A program made the position numbers and the translations under genes. Positions 9,605 to 18,488 of a DNA stretch of 64,000 nt are shown piece after piece. The notes below the pieces were generated by a model. That model did not search any database and was not told the DNA's origin. It worked only from the letters and a program-made list of their open reading frames with translations. The stretch is from NCBI GenBank assembly GCA_977017575.1, contig CDRNVI010000047.1:62001-126000 (forward strand), read 5' to 3'. The DNA is from Paramoeba atlantica. Lineage: Eukaryota; Discosea. Position 1 is the first letter of the stretch; each line of letters opens with the position of its first letter.

Positions 9605-10744
9605 ATGACTTCATCGTCGCGTTCTTTACGGAATTTACGGAGTGTGTCACCCGGTGCAGACGAGCTCGCGCCTACCGAGCCGCTGCCTGCACAGGCTTTG
9701 AATCAACTATGTACGGTTGTGAGAGAAAAGTTACTTGTTGCTCAAGGTGAAAGACCAAGTGTAAGAGTTCGTGCGGTATTTCGCAGGAAGGATGAACCGA
9801 ACGAGCCCACACAGATGCTGGAGGGGAAGATACGAAAGGAAGGATTGGAGTTGTGGGGGGTATGGTCCGACGAGCCAAATAAGGAGTATCCCTTTCCCTA
9901 CAGCGAGTTGAACTATTATCGAGTTGACATTCAGGACGAAATACGTATTACGGAATCCGAAAACTTGCGTACTTCTAATGATCCGACTGCGGTATTACCG
10001 CGAACACAGACTATGACATCTCGAGTTCCACGTCCGGTGACTACTACTGACCATGGAGAACAGGGATTGCCAGGAGACCTTTCTGCTAGTGAAACGACGC
10101 CCCCCATTCTTGATCCCAATGCACTGGACCCGTACGAACCAATCACTTACGAACCATGGCTTCTAACATTGGATGAGGGTGGCTTTCGTACCCGAGACTT
10201 AATGCGCGAGTTGCGTGACGCTCCCGAGTTTGGATTAAGGGTCAATCAGTTCTTCCAGGATCGTTCTTTTGTGAAACAACAGGAGCGGAATTTTACGGGG
10301 ATCTTTTGCAAGTGGATCGTATTGGCCCGTCAGACGCCCGGATGGAATCAGGGGGCTTTTATAGAAATGGGAAGAGCCATTGTTCAGATGCTTCGGGATG
10401 CATACTGGCGTGCACGTCGTGTTGATGTAGAGTTGGTCCACGAAAAATTACAGAAGGAGGTTCGGCCGAACGATAAATTTTACCATCACGTAAGCGATCA
10501 GCTTGCTGAACGACAGAAGCACTATGCTCGCGCGTACACGACCTACACGGCGCAATCTACGGCAGCTCGTTCATATCCTCAAGATTCGGGGTTTACCCGA
10601 CCACCTACAACATTTCGCAGAGGAGGGCTTTGCTTCGGATGTCGCTCGCCTGACCACATGTGGCGGAACTGCCCAAAACGCTTCCAACAGCCGGATTTTC
10701 GTTCAAGGGTGGCTGGCCCTGCGCACAGCGGCAAGAACTTCTGA
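9605..10744 (+). CDS. gag: DIRS-a Gag (CCHC zinc knuckle)
   Basis: A 379-residue structural protein expected to package element RNA. The C-terminal knuckle CFGCRSPDHMWRNC (about residues 344-357) fits C-x2-C-x4-H-x4-C. The central part (a YEPIT...W block, then RDLMRELRDAPEFGLRVNQFF) is conserved in the Gags of DIRS-a', b, d and e. The ATG at 9605 follows the conserved GGAAAGTTGC end of region A. The C-terminal 85 nt overlap pol in the -1 frame; the overlap contains C-CCA-AAA in the slippery phase at about 10672-10678. Confidence 0.9.
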   Translation: MTSSSRSLRNLRSVSPGADELAPTEPLPAQALNQLCTVVREKLLVAQGERPSVRVRAVFRRKDEPNEPTQMLEGKIRKEGLELWGVWSDEPNKEYPFPYSELNYYRVDIQDEIRITESENLRTSNDPTAVLPRTQTMTSRVPRPVTTTDHGEQGLPGDLSASETTPPILDPNALDPYEPITYEPWLLTLDEGGFRTRDLMRELRDAPEFGLRVNQFFQDRSFVKQQERNFTGIFCKWIVLARQTPGWNQGAFIEMGRAIVQMLRDAYWRARRVDVELVHEKLQKEVRPNDKFYHHVSDQLAERQKHYARAYTTYTAQSTAARSYPQDSGFTRPPTTFRRGGLCFGCRSPDHMWRNCPKRFQQPDFRSRVAGPAHSGKNF

Positions 10745-13443
10745 CAAAGTCCCACCCAAACGGCCAGTACAATCAGTTTCAAAAGAGGCAGTATAACAAT
10801 AATGCCAGTATCAAAGAGGAGGAAACTACAAACCGAAGATTCAAACAGCCAAGCTGGGAAGGTCCACAGTGTTGTAAACTTGAAAGGGAGAATATTACGC
10901 TCCGGGCACGTTTACGGGGGAACGCTAAGCGTTCAAACAACACCGGAAAGAATGGAATTATTGCGACTATTGATGGGGGTCACACATATGACCGACGAAA
11001 TACGGACTGCTATGGATGCCATGTCCGAAATGTGGAGCAATGCGACATGGCAGAGCCGCGCGAGGCTATGGGAGCGACTGAACGCATTTTGCAAGGGGAA
11101 GGGAATAACGCTCAACGCGATACACGCAGTAACGTTTCTGGCGAGTATGAACATCAGAGCGCAGGGAAAGATTACATACGCGCGAAGTCTCGCTACGTTG
11201 TTAAACCTCGCGGGCACGGAAACGAATCCGCTGAAATTCTATATAAAGTCGCTCCTAGCGGAGGGGGCGACCGAGCCAGTGCGGCAAATGAAACCGTTGA
11301 CCCCCGAGTTACTCCATCGACTTTGGCGACATCTCCCAAGGAGCGAAAAACATACCTTACTGCTCTCCTGGAAAGCAGCAAGTCGGTGGACCGAAACAGC
11401 AAGTTTGACAAAAGCGCAATTTCACGAGGTAACACCCCACCGAATAGTTATCTCGTGGGGCAGGAACACGAAAACGTCTCGATTAAATCCTTTCCGCCCT
11501 TCCATGTACACGGTGATAGAGGGACAGGGAACCAGGCAACTATACGAGTATATCAACCGATTGGGGCAGTGGGAACCCATGTCTCGGACCCCAGTATCCC
11601 AGGTCGACAGCAGAATTCGAGATATTCTAGGAAAGGGGTACGGAACGCACTCGGCGAAAAGGGGGGCAATAACACAACTGTTCGCCGAAGTGGTAAAAGG
11701 GACTCTCCGTCTAGACGAGGTACAACACCTAGCCAAACACCAGGCCCTGGAATCCCTGCTACGCTACAACGCAGATCCCGTGACGACGGCATTAGCATTG
11801 GGGACACAAAATGCGACAAAGAAATTAAGAATTATTTAGATCCCGAAGTGCTATTTTGCAAGTTTTTGGAAGATGTGCCACATGAAAAGGTAAGACACAC
11901 GATTACGAGATCGAGAAGAACTTCGAGAGTCGCACAAGGGGAGGAGCTAAAGCTTCCGTTACACGTGAAGAAAGGTATTCCTAACATAGAGTTAGGAGAT
12001 GTTAAGGAGATGATGAATAATCAGACTCGTCAGCGCTTCGAGGACACGTGGTCAAAATTGACAGCATTGCCGGAAAGTCCGAGTCCGGCACCAAAAAGCA
12101 AATCGTTTTTGAATACAAGAGATATTACAGAGCTGGTGGACGCAAGTTTTATTTCGAAGGTATCACGCGAACAAGAAGCGAAAAGTCCCACGATGGAATA
12201 TGTAGTACCGTTTACTGTAGTAGAACCGGCCGAAAATGGCGCCGAACGTCGTCGATTTATCGCCTGGACCCAATCTGATAATGTGCGTGTGAAAGAGACG
12301 TACAAACCCCATGTTCCGGTTAAGCATGCAGCCTTTTACCTCCATCGAGCTCGCCAGCAGTCGGCGGTGAAGAGGGATTTGGCATGCGGCTTCTTTCAAG
12401 TAAACATTCCTGCAGCGAGCCGAGCAAAGTTTCGCTTTACAAATCAGGACGGGGTCCTATATCAAATGAATGTAATGCCTATGGGGCATCGCTGTGCACC
12501 AGAACTGATGCACACGATCACATCGACCATTGCTGGGGACCCAAATTACTGCACTAGGAAATCCGCTTTTGTACATCCTGGTCTTGATGTCTATATAGAC
12601 GGAATTCGTTATGCCGCAGACGATCAAGTAACAAAGAAATATGCCGAGTTTATTGATGCGCGTGCGTTGAAGGTGAATGCCCTTTTTAAGGACGTTGGTA
12701 CCCCTCCGTTACAAAATTATACGTTTAATGGGGTGAATTATCATCATCGATTGGGGAAGGTCGCTCTTGGACCAAAAATTACGAAAAGGTTGCAATTGGA
12801 TGACTATATGAATGGAACTTATTCCGGATTGGAGGCAGGGGTTGGGAGGCTTATTTTTGGTTCGGCCGTGATGGGAATCGGGATCCCGCAGTACCACATG
12901 CAATTGAAAATAGTACGCCGACGGATAAATAATTTAAATCGAGACCCGACGTTAGGGGACAAACTCGTTCCACTTCCTTTTGGGGTCCGAAGAACCCTTT
13001 GTGAGTGGCGGGATGCTTTGGTCCACCGTTCCCCCGTTGAACCCGTGCGGCATCCAGATACCGTCCCTCATTGCCATATCCTGTGCACCGATGCGTCTTC
13101 TACAGGCTGGGGGGCAGTTCTATATTTGGACTACGGGCAAGTGTGTTGCACGGGAGCTTCATGGCCTGTTGGATTTGATTACGAGGTAAATCGAGCGGAA
13201 ACACGAGCGGTGAGATTAGCATTTCAAAAGTATGGACACTTTTTTAATAGGGACACATGTGTGGATTTGTTTGTGGACAATACTTCCTGCCTGGCTGCCA
13301 TAAATAGGAGAATGTCCCGTTCAGATGGGATCACAGCGGAATTGTGCGGGTTATTAAAATTCCTCCAACGTAACGGCATAGCAGTGCAGGCGCGTTATAT
13401 AACTTCAAAGGACAATCCAGCGGATCCGTATAGCAGATTATGA
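10660..13443 (+). CDS. pol: DIRS-a Pol: overlapping N-terminal region, RT, RNase H
   Basis: The frame is open for 927 codons, starts inside gag without an ATG and runs through the whole YR gene in another phase. Its N-terminus (GFSFKGGWPC, QELL, SHPNGQ) is conserved in DIRS-a', so this frame is genuinely coded. RT lies at about 400-720: motif A KRDLACGF (Asp573) and a catalytic box reading YIDG (645-648) rather than YxDD. DIRS-type RNase H starts at TDASSTGWGA (about 810), with Glu in NRAETRAVRL, Asp in LFVDNTS and the last Asp in NPADPYS. Expression is probably by -1 frameshift from gag. The overlap with YR is about 1 kb, as described for DIRS-1. Confidence 0.88.
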   Translation: MAELPKTLPTAGFSFKGGWPCAQRQELLTKSHPNGQYNQFQKRQYNNNASIKEEETTNRRFKQPSWEGPQCCKLERENITLRARLRGNAKRSNNTGKNGIIATIDGGHTYDRRNTDCYGCHVRNVEQCDMAEPREAMGATERILQGEGNNAQRDTRSNVSGEYEHQSAGKDYIRAKSRYVVKPRGHGNESAEILYKVAPSGGGDRASAANETVDPRVTPSTLATSPKERKTYLTALLESSKSVDRNSKFDKSAISRGNTPPNSYLVGQEHENVSIKSFPPFHVHGDRGTGNQATIRVYQPIGAVGTHVSDPSIPGRQQNSRYSRKGVRNALGEKGGNNTTVRRSGKRDSPSRRGTTPSQTPGPGIPATLQRRSRDDGISIGDTKCDKEIKNYLDPEVLFCKFLEDVPHEKVRHTITRSRRTSRVAQGEELKLPLHVKKGIPNIELGDVKEMMNNQTRQRFEDTWSKLTALPESPSPAPKSKSFLNTRDITELVDASFISKVSREQEAKSPTMEYVVPFTVVEPAENGAERRRFIAWTQSDNVRVKETYKPHVPVKHAAFYLHRARQQSAVKRDLACGFFQVNIPAASRAKFRFTNQDGVLYQMNVMPMGHRCAPELMHTITSTIAGDPNYCTRKSAFVHPGLDVYIDGIRYAADDQVTKKYAEFIDARALKVNALFKDVGTPPLQNYTFNGVNYHHRLGKVALGPKITKRLQLDDYMNGTYSGLEAGVGRLIFGSAVMGIGIPQYHMQLKIVRRRINNLNRDPTLGDKLVPLPFGVRRTLCEWRDALVHRSPVEPVRHPDTVPHCHILCTDASSTGWGAVLYLDYGQVCCTGASWPVGFDYEVNRAETRAVRLAFQKYGHFFNRDTCVDLFVDNTSCLAAINRRMSRSDGITAELCGLLKFLQRNGIAVQARYITSKDNPADPYSRL
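10802..11839 (+). CDS. DIRS-a tyrosine recombinase
   Basis: A 345-residue protein of the DIRS/VIPER/TATE recombinase group, expected to integrate a circular cDNA. The catalytic set is visible: Arg195 in KAASRWTE, His283 and Arg287 in THSAKRGAI, and Tyr322 in LLRYNADP. The N-terminal half (GGTLSVQTTPER, WxSRARLWERLNAFC) matches the copies in DIRS-b and DIRS-e. The ATG at 10802 lies 57 nt after the gag stop. The whole gene lies inside the open pol frame. No breaks are seen. Confidence 0.92.
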   Translation: MPVSKRRKLQTEDSNSQAGKVHSVVNLKGRILRSGHVYGGTLSVQTTPERMELLRLLMGVTHMTDEIRTAMDAMSEMWSNATWQSRARLWERLNAFCKGKGITLNAIHAVTFLASMNIRAQGKITYARSLATLLNLAGTETNPLKFYIKSLLAEGATEPVRQMKPLTPELLHRLWRHLPRSEKHTLLLSWKAASRWTETASLTKAQFHEVTPHRIVISWGRNTKTSRLNPFRPSMYTVIEGQGTRQLYEYINRLGQWEPMSRTPVSQVDSRIRDILGKGYGTHSAKRGAITQLFAEVVKGTLRLDEVQHLAKHQALESLLRYNADPVTTALALGTQNATKKLRII

Positions 13444-13498
13444 TTTTATATAGTCGGATATACAGTACTGTAAACACAGGGAATTAGATATCACACCA

Positions 13499-13564
13499 AA
13501 AAAAAAAAAAAAAAAAAACTTATTTATATAGATAGAATCATCAAAAAAAAAAAAAAAAAAAAAA
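13499..13564 (+). other. Two poly(A) tracts flanking a 24-nt scrap
   Basis: About 21 A (from 13499), then CTTATTTATATAGATAGAATCATC, then about 22 A, lie between the pol 3' UTR of DIRS-a and the leader-headed LINE. The scrap between poly(A) tracts looks like a severely 5'-truncated retro-insert. DIRS-a' has an A13 run at the corresponding place (35262-35275), so the site was probably A-rich already. Confidence 0.55.
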
Positions 13565-13599
13565 TTTAACGATAAAGATACAGTTTCTGTACCTTGTTG
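13565..13599 (+). other. Spliced-leader exon sequence at the 5' end of RLE-2
   Basis: 35 nt starting TTTAACGATAAAG, containing ACAGTTTCTGTAC and ending TTG. The same 35 nt occur at 44941-44975 in front of another LINE ATG. The core block is that of kinetoplastid and diplonemid spliced leaders. No GT donor follows the terminal TTG, so this is not an SL RNA gene but the leader of a reverse-transcribed, trans-spliced mRNA. Confidence 0.82.
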
Positions 13600-13645
13600 A
13601 ATTATTTTCTTTATTTCATCTTTTCCAGGTACGCGGTTCTTTCTC

Positions 13646-15928
13646 ATGTCTGAAGACGATCTTCTCAAAGCCTCACCTCCGCCGATGGACGACGATTCAT
13701 TTTTACAAGAGGAAGCAGTACACAATAGAGGATCCTGGGACCAGTTTGCTGGAAACGCACATCTCATTAAGCAACGGAGTACGTACAACGAATTGCTCTA
13801 CACGACCCCTATTCCTGCGAACATTCCGGAAGAATGGAACATGAACGCCGCCTTGATCTCAACTGAGAACCAGACACGTGATACGGGACAGGTAGATAGT
13901 AGCGATGAGGAAACAAACCACTCACGAGTCATCAGATTACATCATGGACACCAAAAAACGCAATCTGATAGCAACACTATCACTAAAAAGTTTACTCGAT
14001 GCCAACCATCTTCCACACCCCCAAGCGTCAAAGGGAATCGGGGAATCGTAAAGTCTCATCGAAAAGCGCGCGAACCAGCTACACCTCGAAAAGGGGAAGC
14101 GACGGAACATAACCCCGAAAACAACTCTCCACGCCAAATAGTACAAGGAACTTCCCTTGAAATCCCACCTTCGACGAGCGAAGCAGTTCTCACGTTTCCA
14201 TCTTCCCAAAACCGTCCGACACAAAGGGAGTGCCCCGCAGAAAACTGTATTTGGAAAACTCGTGCCCATGGAGGTCAATGGCAGTCGTACTACAACCACG
14301 TTGCTTACCGACACGGAAATAACATACCCAATGACTGGTGGACAAAGGAAGGACGATTTCTCTGCGACGCATGCGGTCGTCATTACGATATTAGCAAGAA
14401 AACTTCTCATTTGAATCATTGTAAAATGCAATTTACACCACCCTCCTCGCAGCCGCCCTCACAACCGCAGCAGCCTTCACAGCTGTCAGAGTCCGGGGAA
14501 GCCATGTACGATATACAAGGTACGCATAGTCTACCGTCCCTAGAGGAAGTTTGCACGACTCAAATAAGCACGTGCAAGGATGTCCCACACCGATGTCGAT
14601 ATCTGTGGACCAGAATTTTTACCGCAGCCCTCTCCACCGCGGTAAACGAAAACTCACTGAGAGCCTGGACCCTTCTTGCCTTGCTTCCGAAATGCGTCCT
14701 ACCAGCTCCGTACCGAGGAGGCCGCAAAGCTCACAAGTCCTATACCTCCTACATATCAAAGCGAATGGAACTTTGGATACAAGGCCAATATACCACCCTA
14801 TGGGCCCAAGCAAATTCGGAGCATGACAGGAAGCGCTCAAAAGTGCCGAATAATGAGATTGAGGGTGAAGAAGACAAGGCTGCAATACGGGCTGAAATTC
14901 TGGTTCGCCAAGGAGAATTTTCCCGAGGCATGGCTGCCCTTACTGCAGCTCCACTTGCACCATACAGCGAGGAAACCCTGCTAAAGCTGCAGGAAAAACA
15001 CCCTAGCCCCCATGGTAATCCCATCTCGTGCCCCCTACCTCCCCTGGAAGAAGAAGCTTTAAAACTGGACGAATCCGAGGTAAGAAAAGCAGTAGATACC
15101 TTCCGTCGCGGATCCTCTGCTGGGACTATGGGGCTCCGGCCTGAACACCTCCAAACAGCGCTTCAAGAGCACGTCGACCAGAATATGAATCCTCTTACGA
15201 CGCTCACTTCCTTCGTAAACCATCTCCTAGCTGGCAAAGCCCCAGACGAAGTGCAACCTTTTTTTGCAGGGGCACGGCTATGCGCACTCGAAAAAGGGGA
15301 AGATGACGTGCGGCCTATCGCTGCGGGGGAAACCCTTAGACGTCTGGTGAGCAAGGCAGTGTGCCTTTCGATAAAAGAAAAAGCAGGATCCTTCTTTGGA
15401 CGTCGTCAATACGGGGTCGCAGCGTCTGCTGGGGCGGAAAGAGTGATACACCTTTGTCGCCGTCTAATGAGAAATAATGAAGAAAATGAGAACATAACGT
15501 TCTGTAAGGTGGATCTTCGGAACGCCTTTAATAACGTGAGCCGACCCGTCTTCATCTTTCTCACGCGAAAGCATTTCCCTGAACTATCCCCATGGGTAGA
15601 ATGGTGTTATGCCAATCACAGCTGTCTCACATTCGGCAATGATTTTATCCCCTCGGCAGAAGGAGTGCAACAAGGAGAACCTCTGGGCCCACTCCTCTTC
15701 TCCTTGGTGTTAGCAGAGGTAACAGAAGAAATTGCATCAAATTCTAACCTACGAACACAATTATGGTATTTAGATGACGGTGTGCTTGTAGGTGAGCCCA
15801 AAGAAGTCCGTAAAGCCCTAGACGTCCTCGACGAGATAGGACCGAAGTGGGGACTCTTCCTGAATCTCTCCAAGTGCGAGATCATTACCCCCCCCAGCAT
15901 CAGCTCATACCTCCGTTTTCTTTCCTGA
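13646..15928 (+). pseudogene. RLE-2 N-terminal part: zinc fingers and RT
   Basis: A 760-codon frame with two zinc-finger-like motifs: CPAENC...HVAYRH near residue 195 and CDACGRHYD...HLNHC near 240, as in the DNA-binding N-terminus of R2/NeSL/CRE LINEs. RT follows: VRPIAAGE near 553, motif A KVDLRNAF near 625, GVQQGEPLGP near 672 and the catalytic box YLDD near 707. The frame is lost at a run of eight C (15888-15895). The next frame downstream continues the homology (FDILGSPIG), so a one-base indel explains the break. A homopolymer sequencing error is possible. ATG at 13646 is the first after the leader. Confidence 0.87.
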
Positions 15929-16439
15929 CATCCCCAGTGATAAAATACGGTACGACGGGAACTTCGACATTCTTGGAAGCCCAATAGGCTCTGCGGAACA
16001 CTGTGCGGAGTTTCTCATGACACATGCGATTGAACCAGCCCGCGAAACATTAGAAGCTACTGCTGTGTTAGAAGATCCCCAAATAGCTCTCGCACTAATA
16101 CGGCAATGTTCGGGGTTTTGTCAGATGGTGTACGCACTGCGTACCACTCCTCCCCAAGCCCTTGGAGAATTATGCCAAAAACTTGACTCTCATCTAGTCC
16201 AGGCCGTGGAGCACGCATTTTCTCCCTTAGGCGTCGCCGCTCGCGACCAAATACAACGACCAAAACGCCACGGCGGGTTCGGACTTCGCTCATCAATTCT
16301 CCACCAGTCAGCAGCCTACGTTTCTTCCGTCGCGCACGCCGCTAGCTTGGACAACTGGGACCCCACAGTCTACGCCCAGTTACGCCAGTTTCTGGGAAGT
16401 TCGCAAGGCAAGACTGGGATGTACGCAAGTGCATATTAA
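15896..16439 (+). pseudogene. RLE-2 middle part: RT thumb region, frameshifted
   Basis: Continues the protein in the frame three past the C run: FPDIPSDKIRYDGNFDILGSPIG, then a segment ending KRHGGFGLRSS...AAYVSS, typical of the RT-to-RLE connector of R2/CRE LINEs (a G-G-F/L-G-L block). It ends at TAA 16437-16439, just before a palindrome, where an inserted or rearranged stretch of about 150 nt breaks the reading frame again. Confidence 0.8.
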
Positions 16440-16594
16440 GTTGATTTCTTTATAAGTATACTTATAAAGAAATATACGAGAGGAAATCTAGGAGACTATA
16501 TCACGCAATTACGCGACAGCCTACCAAAGGCCGCATGGCTAGGTTCTATCAATTCGTAGACCTACACAGCAAAAAAAAAAAAAAAAAAAACGGT
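16440..16594 (+). other. Interrupting segment with a 30-bp perfect palindrome and poly(A)
   Basis: Bases 16444-16473 are a perfect inverted repeat centred on GTATAC (half-site ATTTCTTTATAAGTA). About 95 nt later there is a 20-A run (16571-16590). The segment separates two coding parts of RLE-2. I find no clear target duplication, and cannot say whether it is an insertion with its own tail or a rearrangement. Part of it (about 16480-16550) could still be RLE-2 coding sequence. Confidence 0.5.
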
Positions 16595-16614
16595 ATAACA
16601 TATCACCATCGTGA

Positions 16615-17700
16615 GGGGAAGGTAACCCCACAGAAGCTGAGGGATTTTCCAGCTCAGCACATGACATAAATGACAAAGTTGGGACTGATCTGGTTGATCC
16701 ATACACTGGACGCATTACCAAACCTAGTGTGCCTGGTGAATATCATGCAAATCGGAGCATCCTTTCCCGCCCAGCGAAAAGAAAACTCGCACAATCCCTC
16801 AATCACGTCTCGACGGATCAGGAAAAGATCATCCCGAGGCAAAAACATCTCAGCCAAGCTATCTCGGATAGGGAATTTCAAACGGCATATTCAAAGGCAG
16901 ACGCAAGAACGCGGGCGCGATGGATCTCGCAGTCCGGAAAAGGGGCCGGAAACTGGGCTTTCGCAACTCCCTCCAAGACCAGAGGCTACGCTTTCACCCA
17001 CACGGAGTTTCGTACCCTAACACGCTGGTGGCTAGGCATGGACGTCTTCCCCGAAGATCGGCCTTGCCCAGCTGACGGGTGCACCCTTCCCTTGCTCAAG
17101 AATGGAGAGCACGCTTTGCTCTGCAAGAACGGCCATGGTATCATCTCAAGGCACAACGCTCTGGCCCAACAATTTACATCGTTCTGCAGCAGAGCCTTCC
17201 TGGCGCCACAGAGAGAGAAGAGTTTGGGAAATCGGGGTCCTGGGGGGGCTCTCACGAGACCAGCAGACGTATTTCTGCCAACTGCCTCCATCGCCAAAGG
17301 ATCTTTAGCGCAAGGCATGGTCCTAGATTTTGCGGTCACTCACGCACAGCAAACAAAGTATTTGGACTCAGTCCACAATGCTAGCTGGGTGACCCCGGGG
17401 TCTTTTGCCGAGCACTTCGCGGAGACCAAGGCGCGACAGCGACAAGAAGCAGAAAAAGCAGGACACCTCTTCACAGCGATGGTGGTGGAATCCTTTGGTT
17501 CCTGGAGCGAGAGTGCGCTAGCGTTACTCCGGGACATCGGAACCCAACGGGCGAATGCATCCAAAGGGCTCCTTTCACGAGACCAAGCGCGAAACGATCT
17601 CCTAACAGATCTGAACGTGACGCTAATGCGTTCTCAAGCCAGGATGATGGTTTCGCGCATCCGCGTAGAGGACCCAGCGGATCCTTTGGTAGAGGCTTAA
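16615..17700 (+). pseudogene. RLE-2 C-terminal part: zinc cluster and RLE endonuclease
   Basis: The frame opens after TGA at 16612-16614 and has no ATG of its own. It contains RARWISQSGKGAGNW and RTLTRWWLG, then a zinc cluster CPADGC...HALLCKNGH...RHN, then the RLE core RPADVFLP and MVLDFAVTH (about residues 220 and 243 of this part). The spacing from Asp to Asp fits CRE-type RLEs. It differs strongly from RLE-1, so two LINE lineages coexist. Stop TAA at 17698-17700. The protein is intact from here to the end but detached from its RT. Confidence 0.85.
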
Positions 17701-17780
17701 GCCTCTACTGACAGTCCTATTTCAGCACGAAGACGCCATGGTATCCAGGACGGGTGCTGGTCGGGTCGACAGAGTCTATG

Positions 17781-17819
17781 CTCACGCCTAGCCCGCGAGG
17801 GCTAGGTACCCCAAGTGAG
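17781..17819 (+). other. Structured element in the RLE-2 3' UTR
   Basis: CCTAGCCC-GCGA-GGGCTAGG (17787-17806) is a perfect 8-bp stem with a GNRA tetraloop, enclosed by CTCAC (17781-17785) and GTGAG (17815-17819). LINE 3' UTR stems of this kind often serve as RT recognition sites; here that is inference. The rest of 17701-18136 is 3' UTR with no open frame of note. Confidence 0.6.
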
Positions 17820-18150
17820 GTAGTACACGGGCAGTGAATCTCCTCCCCGTCGGCCAGCATCCTGTTTCGCGACCGTGTCGCTGTCGACACAGGCCCGCGC
17901 CTGCGCCCACCCGTATAGCAAGGGACGGGTTCACAAGTCAGGCCGTGGAGTGGTCGAAAGACCCGGTCCGGAACGCGCGAATGGATTGGGCCTGGATTGC
18001 TTGTTTTTATTTTTACTGTGTCTTGTTTGTCGTATATACCTAGGGGAGATTGAATTGCTAGTTTTGGGCTGAGAAAAAAGAAAAAGAAAATATACTTCTG
18101 TGGAAATAAAAAGATTTGCTAATTTGATTGCTTGTTAAAAAAAAAAAAAA

Positions 18151-18488
18151 TAATGTTTTAGTTTACTGGCAGGTGAAATCGAATAATCCATGAGGGTAGT
18201 AGGCGACTCTTATGGTGTTTTCGACTCGCGTTTGGGTATATAGGAACTGGCGAGTGGGTGGTCCCCGCGTGGTACTACCCGATCGCAAGGTATAGGACAG
18301 TGATTGGTTGGAAGTTATGATTTATATGAAGGGACGTCCCAGTGAAAAAACTATTTTATCTTTGGATTGGATTACACGAGTTCAAAGTGTTATTAGTAAT
18401 ATGTGCAGAAGGAAATATGCGCTGGTGAAACGAATATGTTATTGTGCAGTATCTTTCTATTGATTACAAATACGATGATGAACAATTC
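18151..18488 (+). repeat. DIRS-a right terminal region B
   Basis: Resumes DIRS-a after the RLE-2 poly(A). It holds GGCGAGTGGGTGGTCCCCGC and an opposing TACTACCCGATCGC (18248-18286), which can form a long hairpin, and ends GAACAATTC. The same blocks close DIRS-a' (35462-35678). No gene is present. Confidence 0.75.

Larger units (their letters stand above)
13565..18150 (+). mobile_element. RLE-2: second RLE-type LINE, retro-inserted as a trans-spliced mRNA
   Basis: It begins with the spliced leader, runs through a short pyrimidine-rich 5' UTR and a broken polyprotein, and ends in poly(A) at 18137-18150. It sits between the pol stop and right terminal region of DIRS-a. Both junctions are A-rich, so any target duplication is hidden. 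Confidence 0.8.
9410..18488 (+). mobile_element. DIRS-a: complete YR retroelement inserted in the 18-bp array
   Basis: Left end TTATAGTTTACG, right end GAACAATTC. It carries gag, YR and RT-RNase H, and is interrupted between pol and its right terminal region by the LINE RLE-2. The flanks read GACCTTTC and CTTATTG, which join into one perfect array unit, so it integrated without a target duplication or loss. VIPER, TATE and DIRS elements have this gene set. This copy has the A-genes-B plan with no extra A-B unit on the right. Confidence 0.9.

Noticed and set aside
13565-13599. SL RNA gene or SLACS/CZAR-like insertion in an SL gene array
   Set aside because: No GT donor, intron or T-rich terminator of an SL RNA gene follows either copy of the leader. 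The two copies are joined to LINE 5' UTRs.
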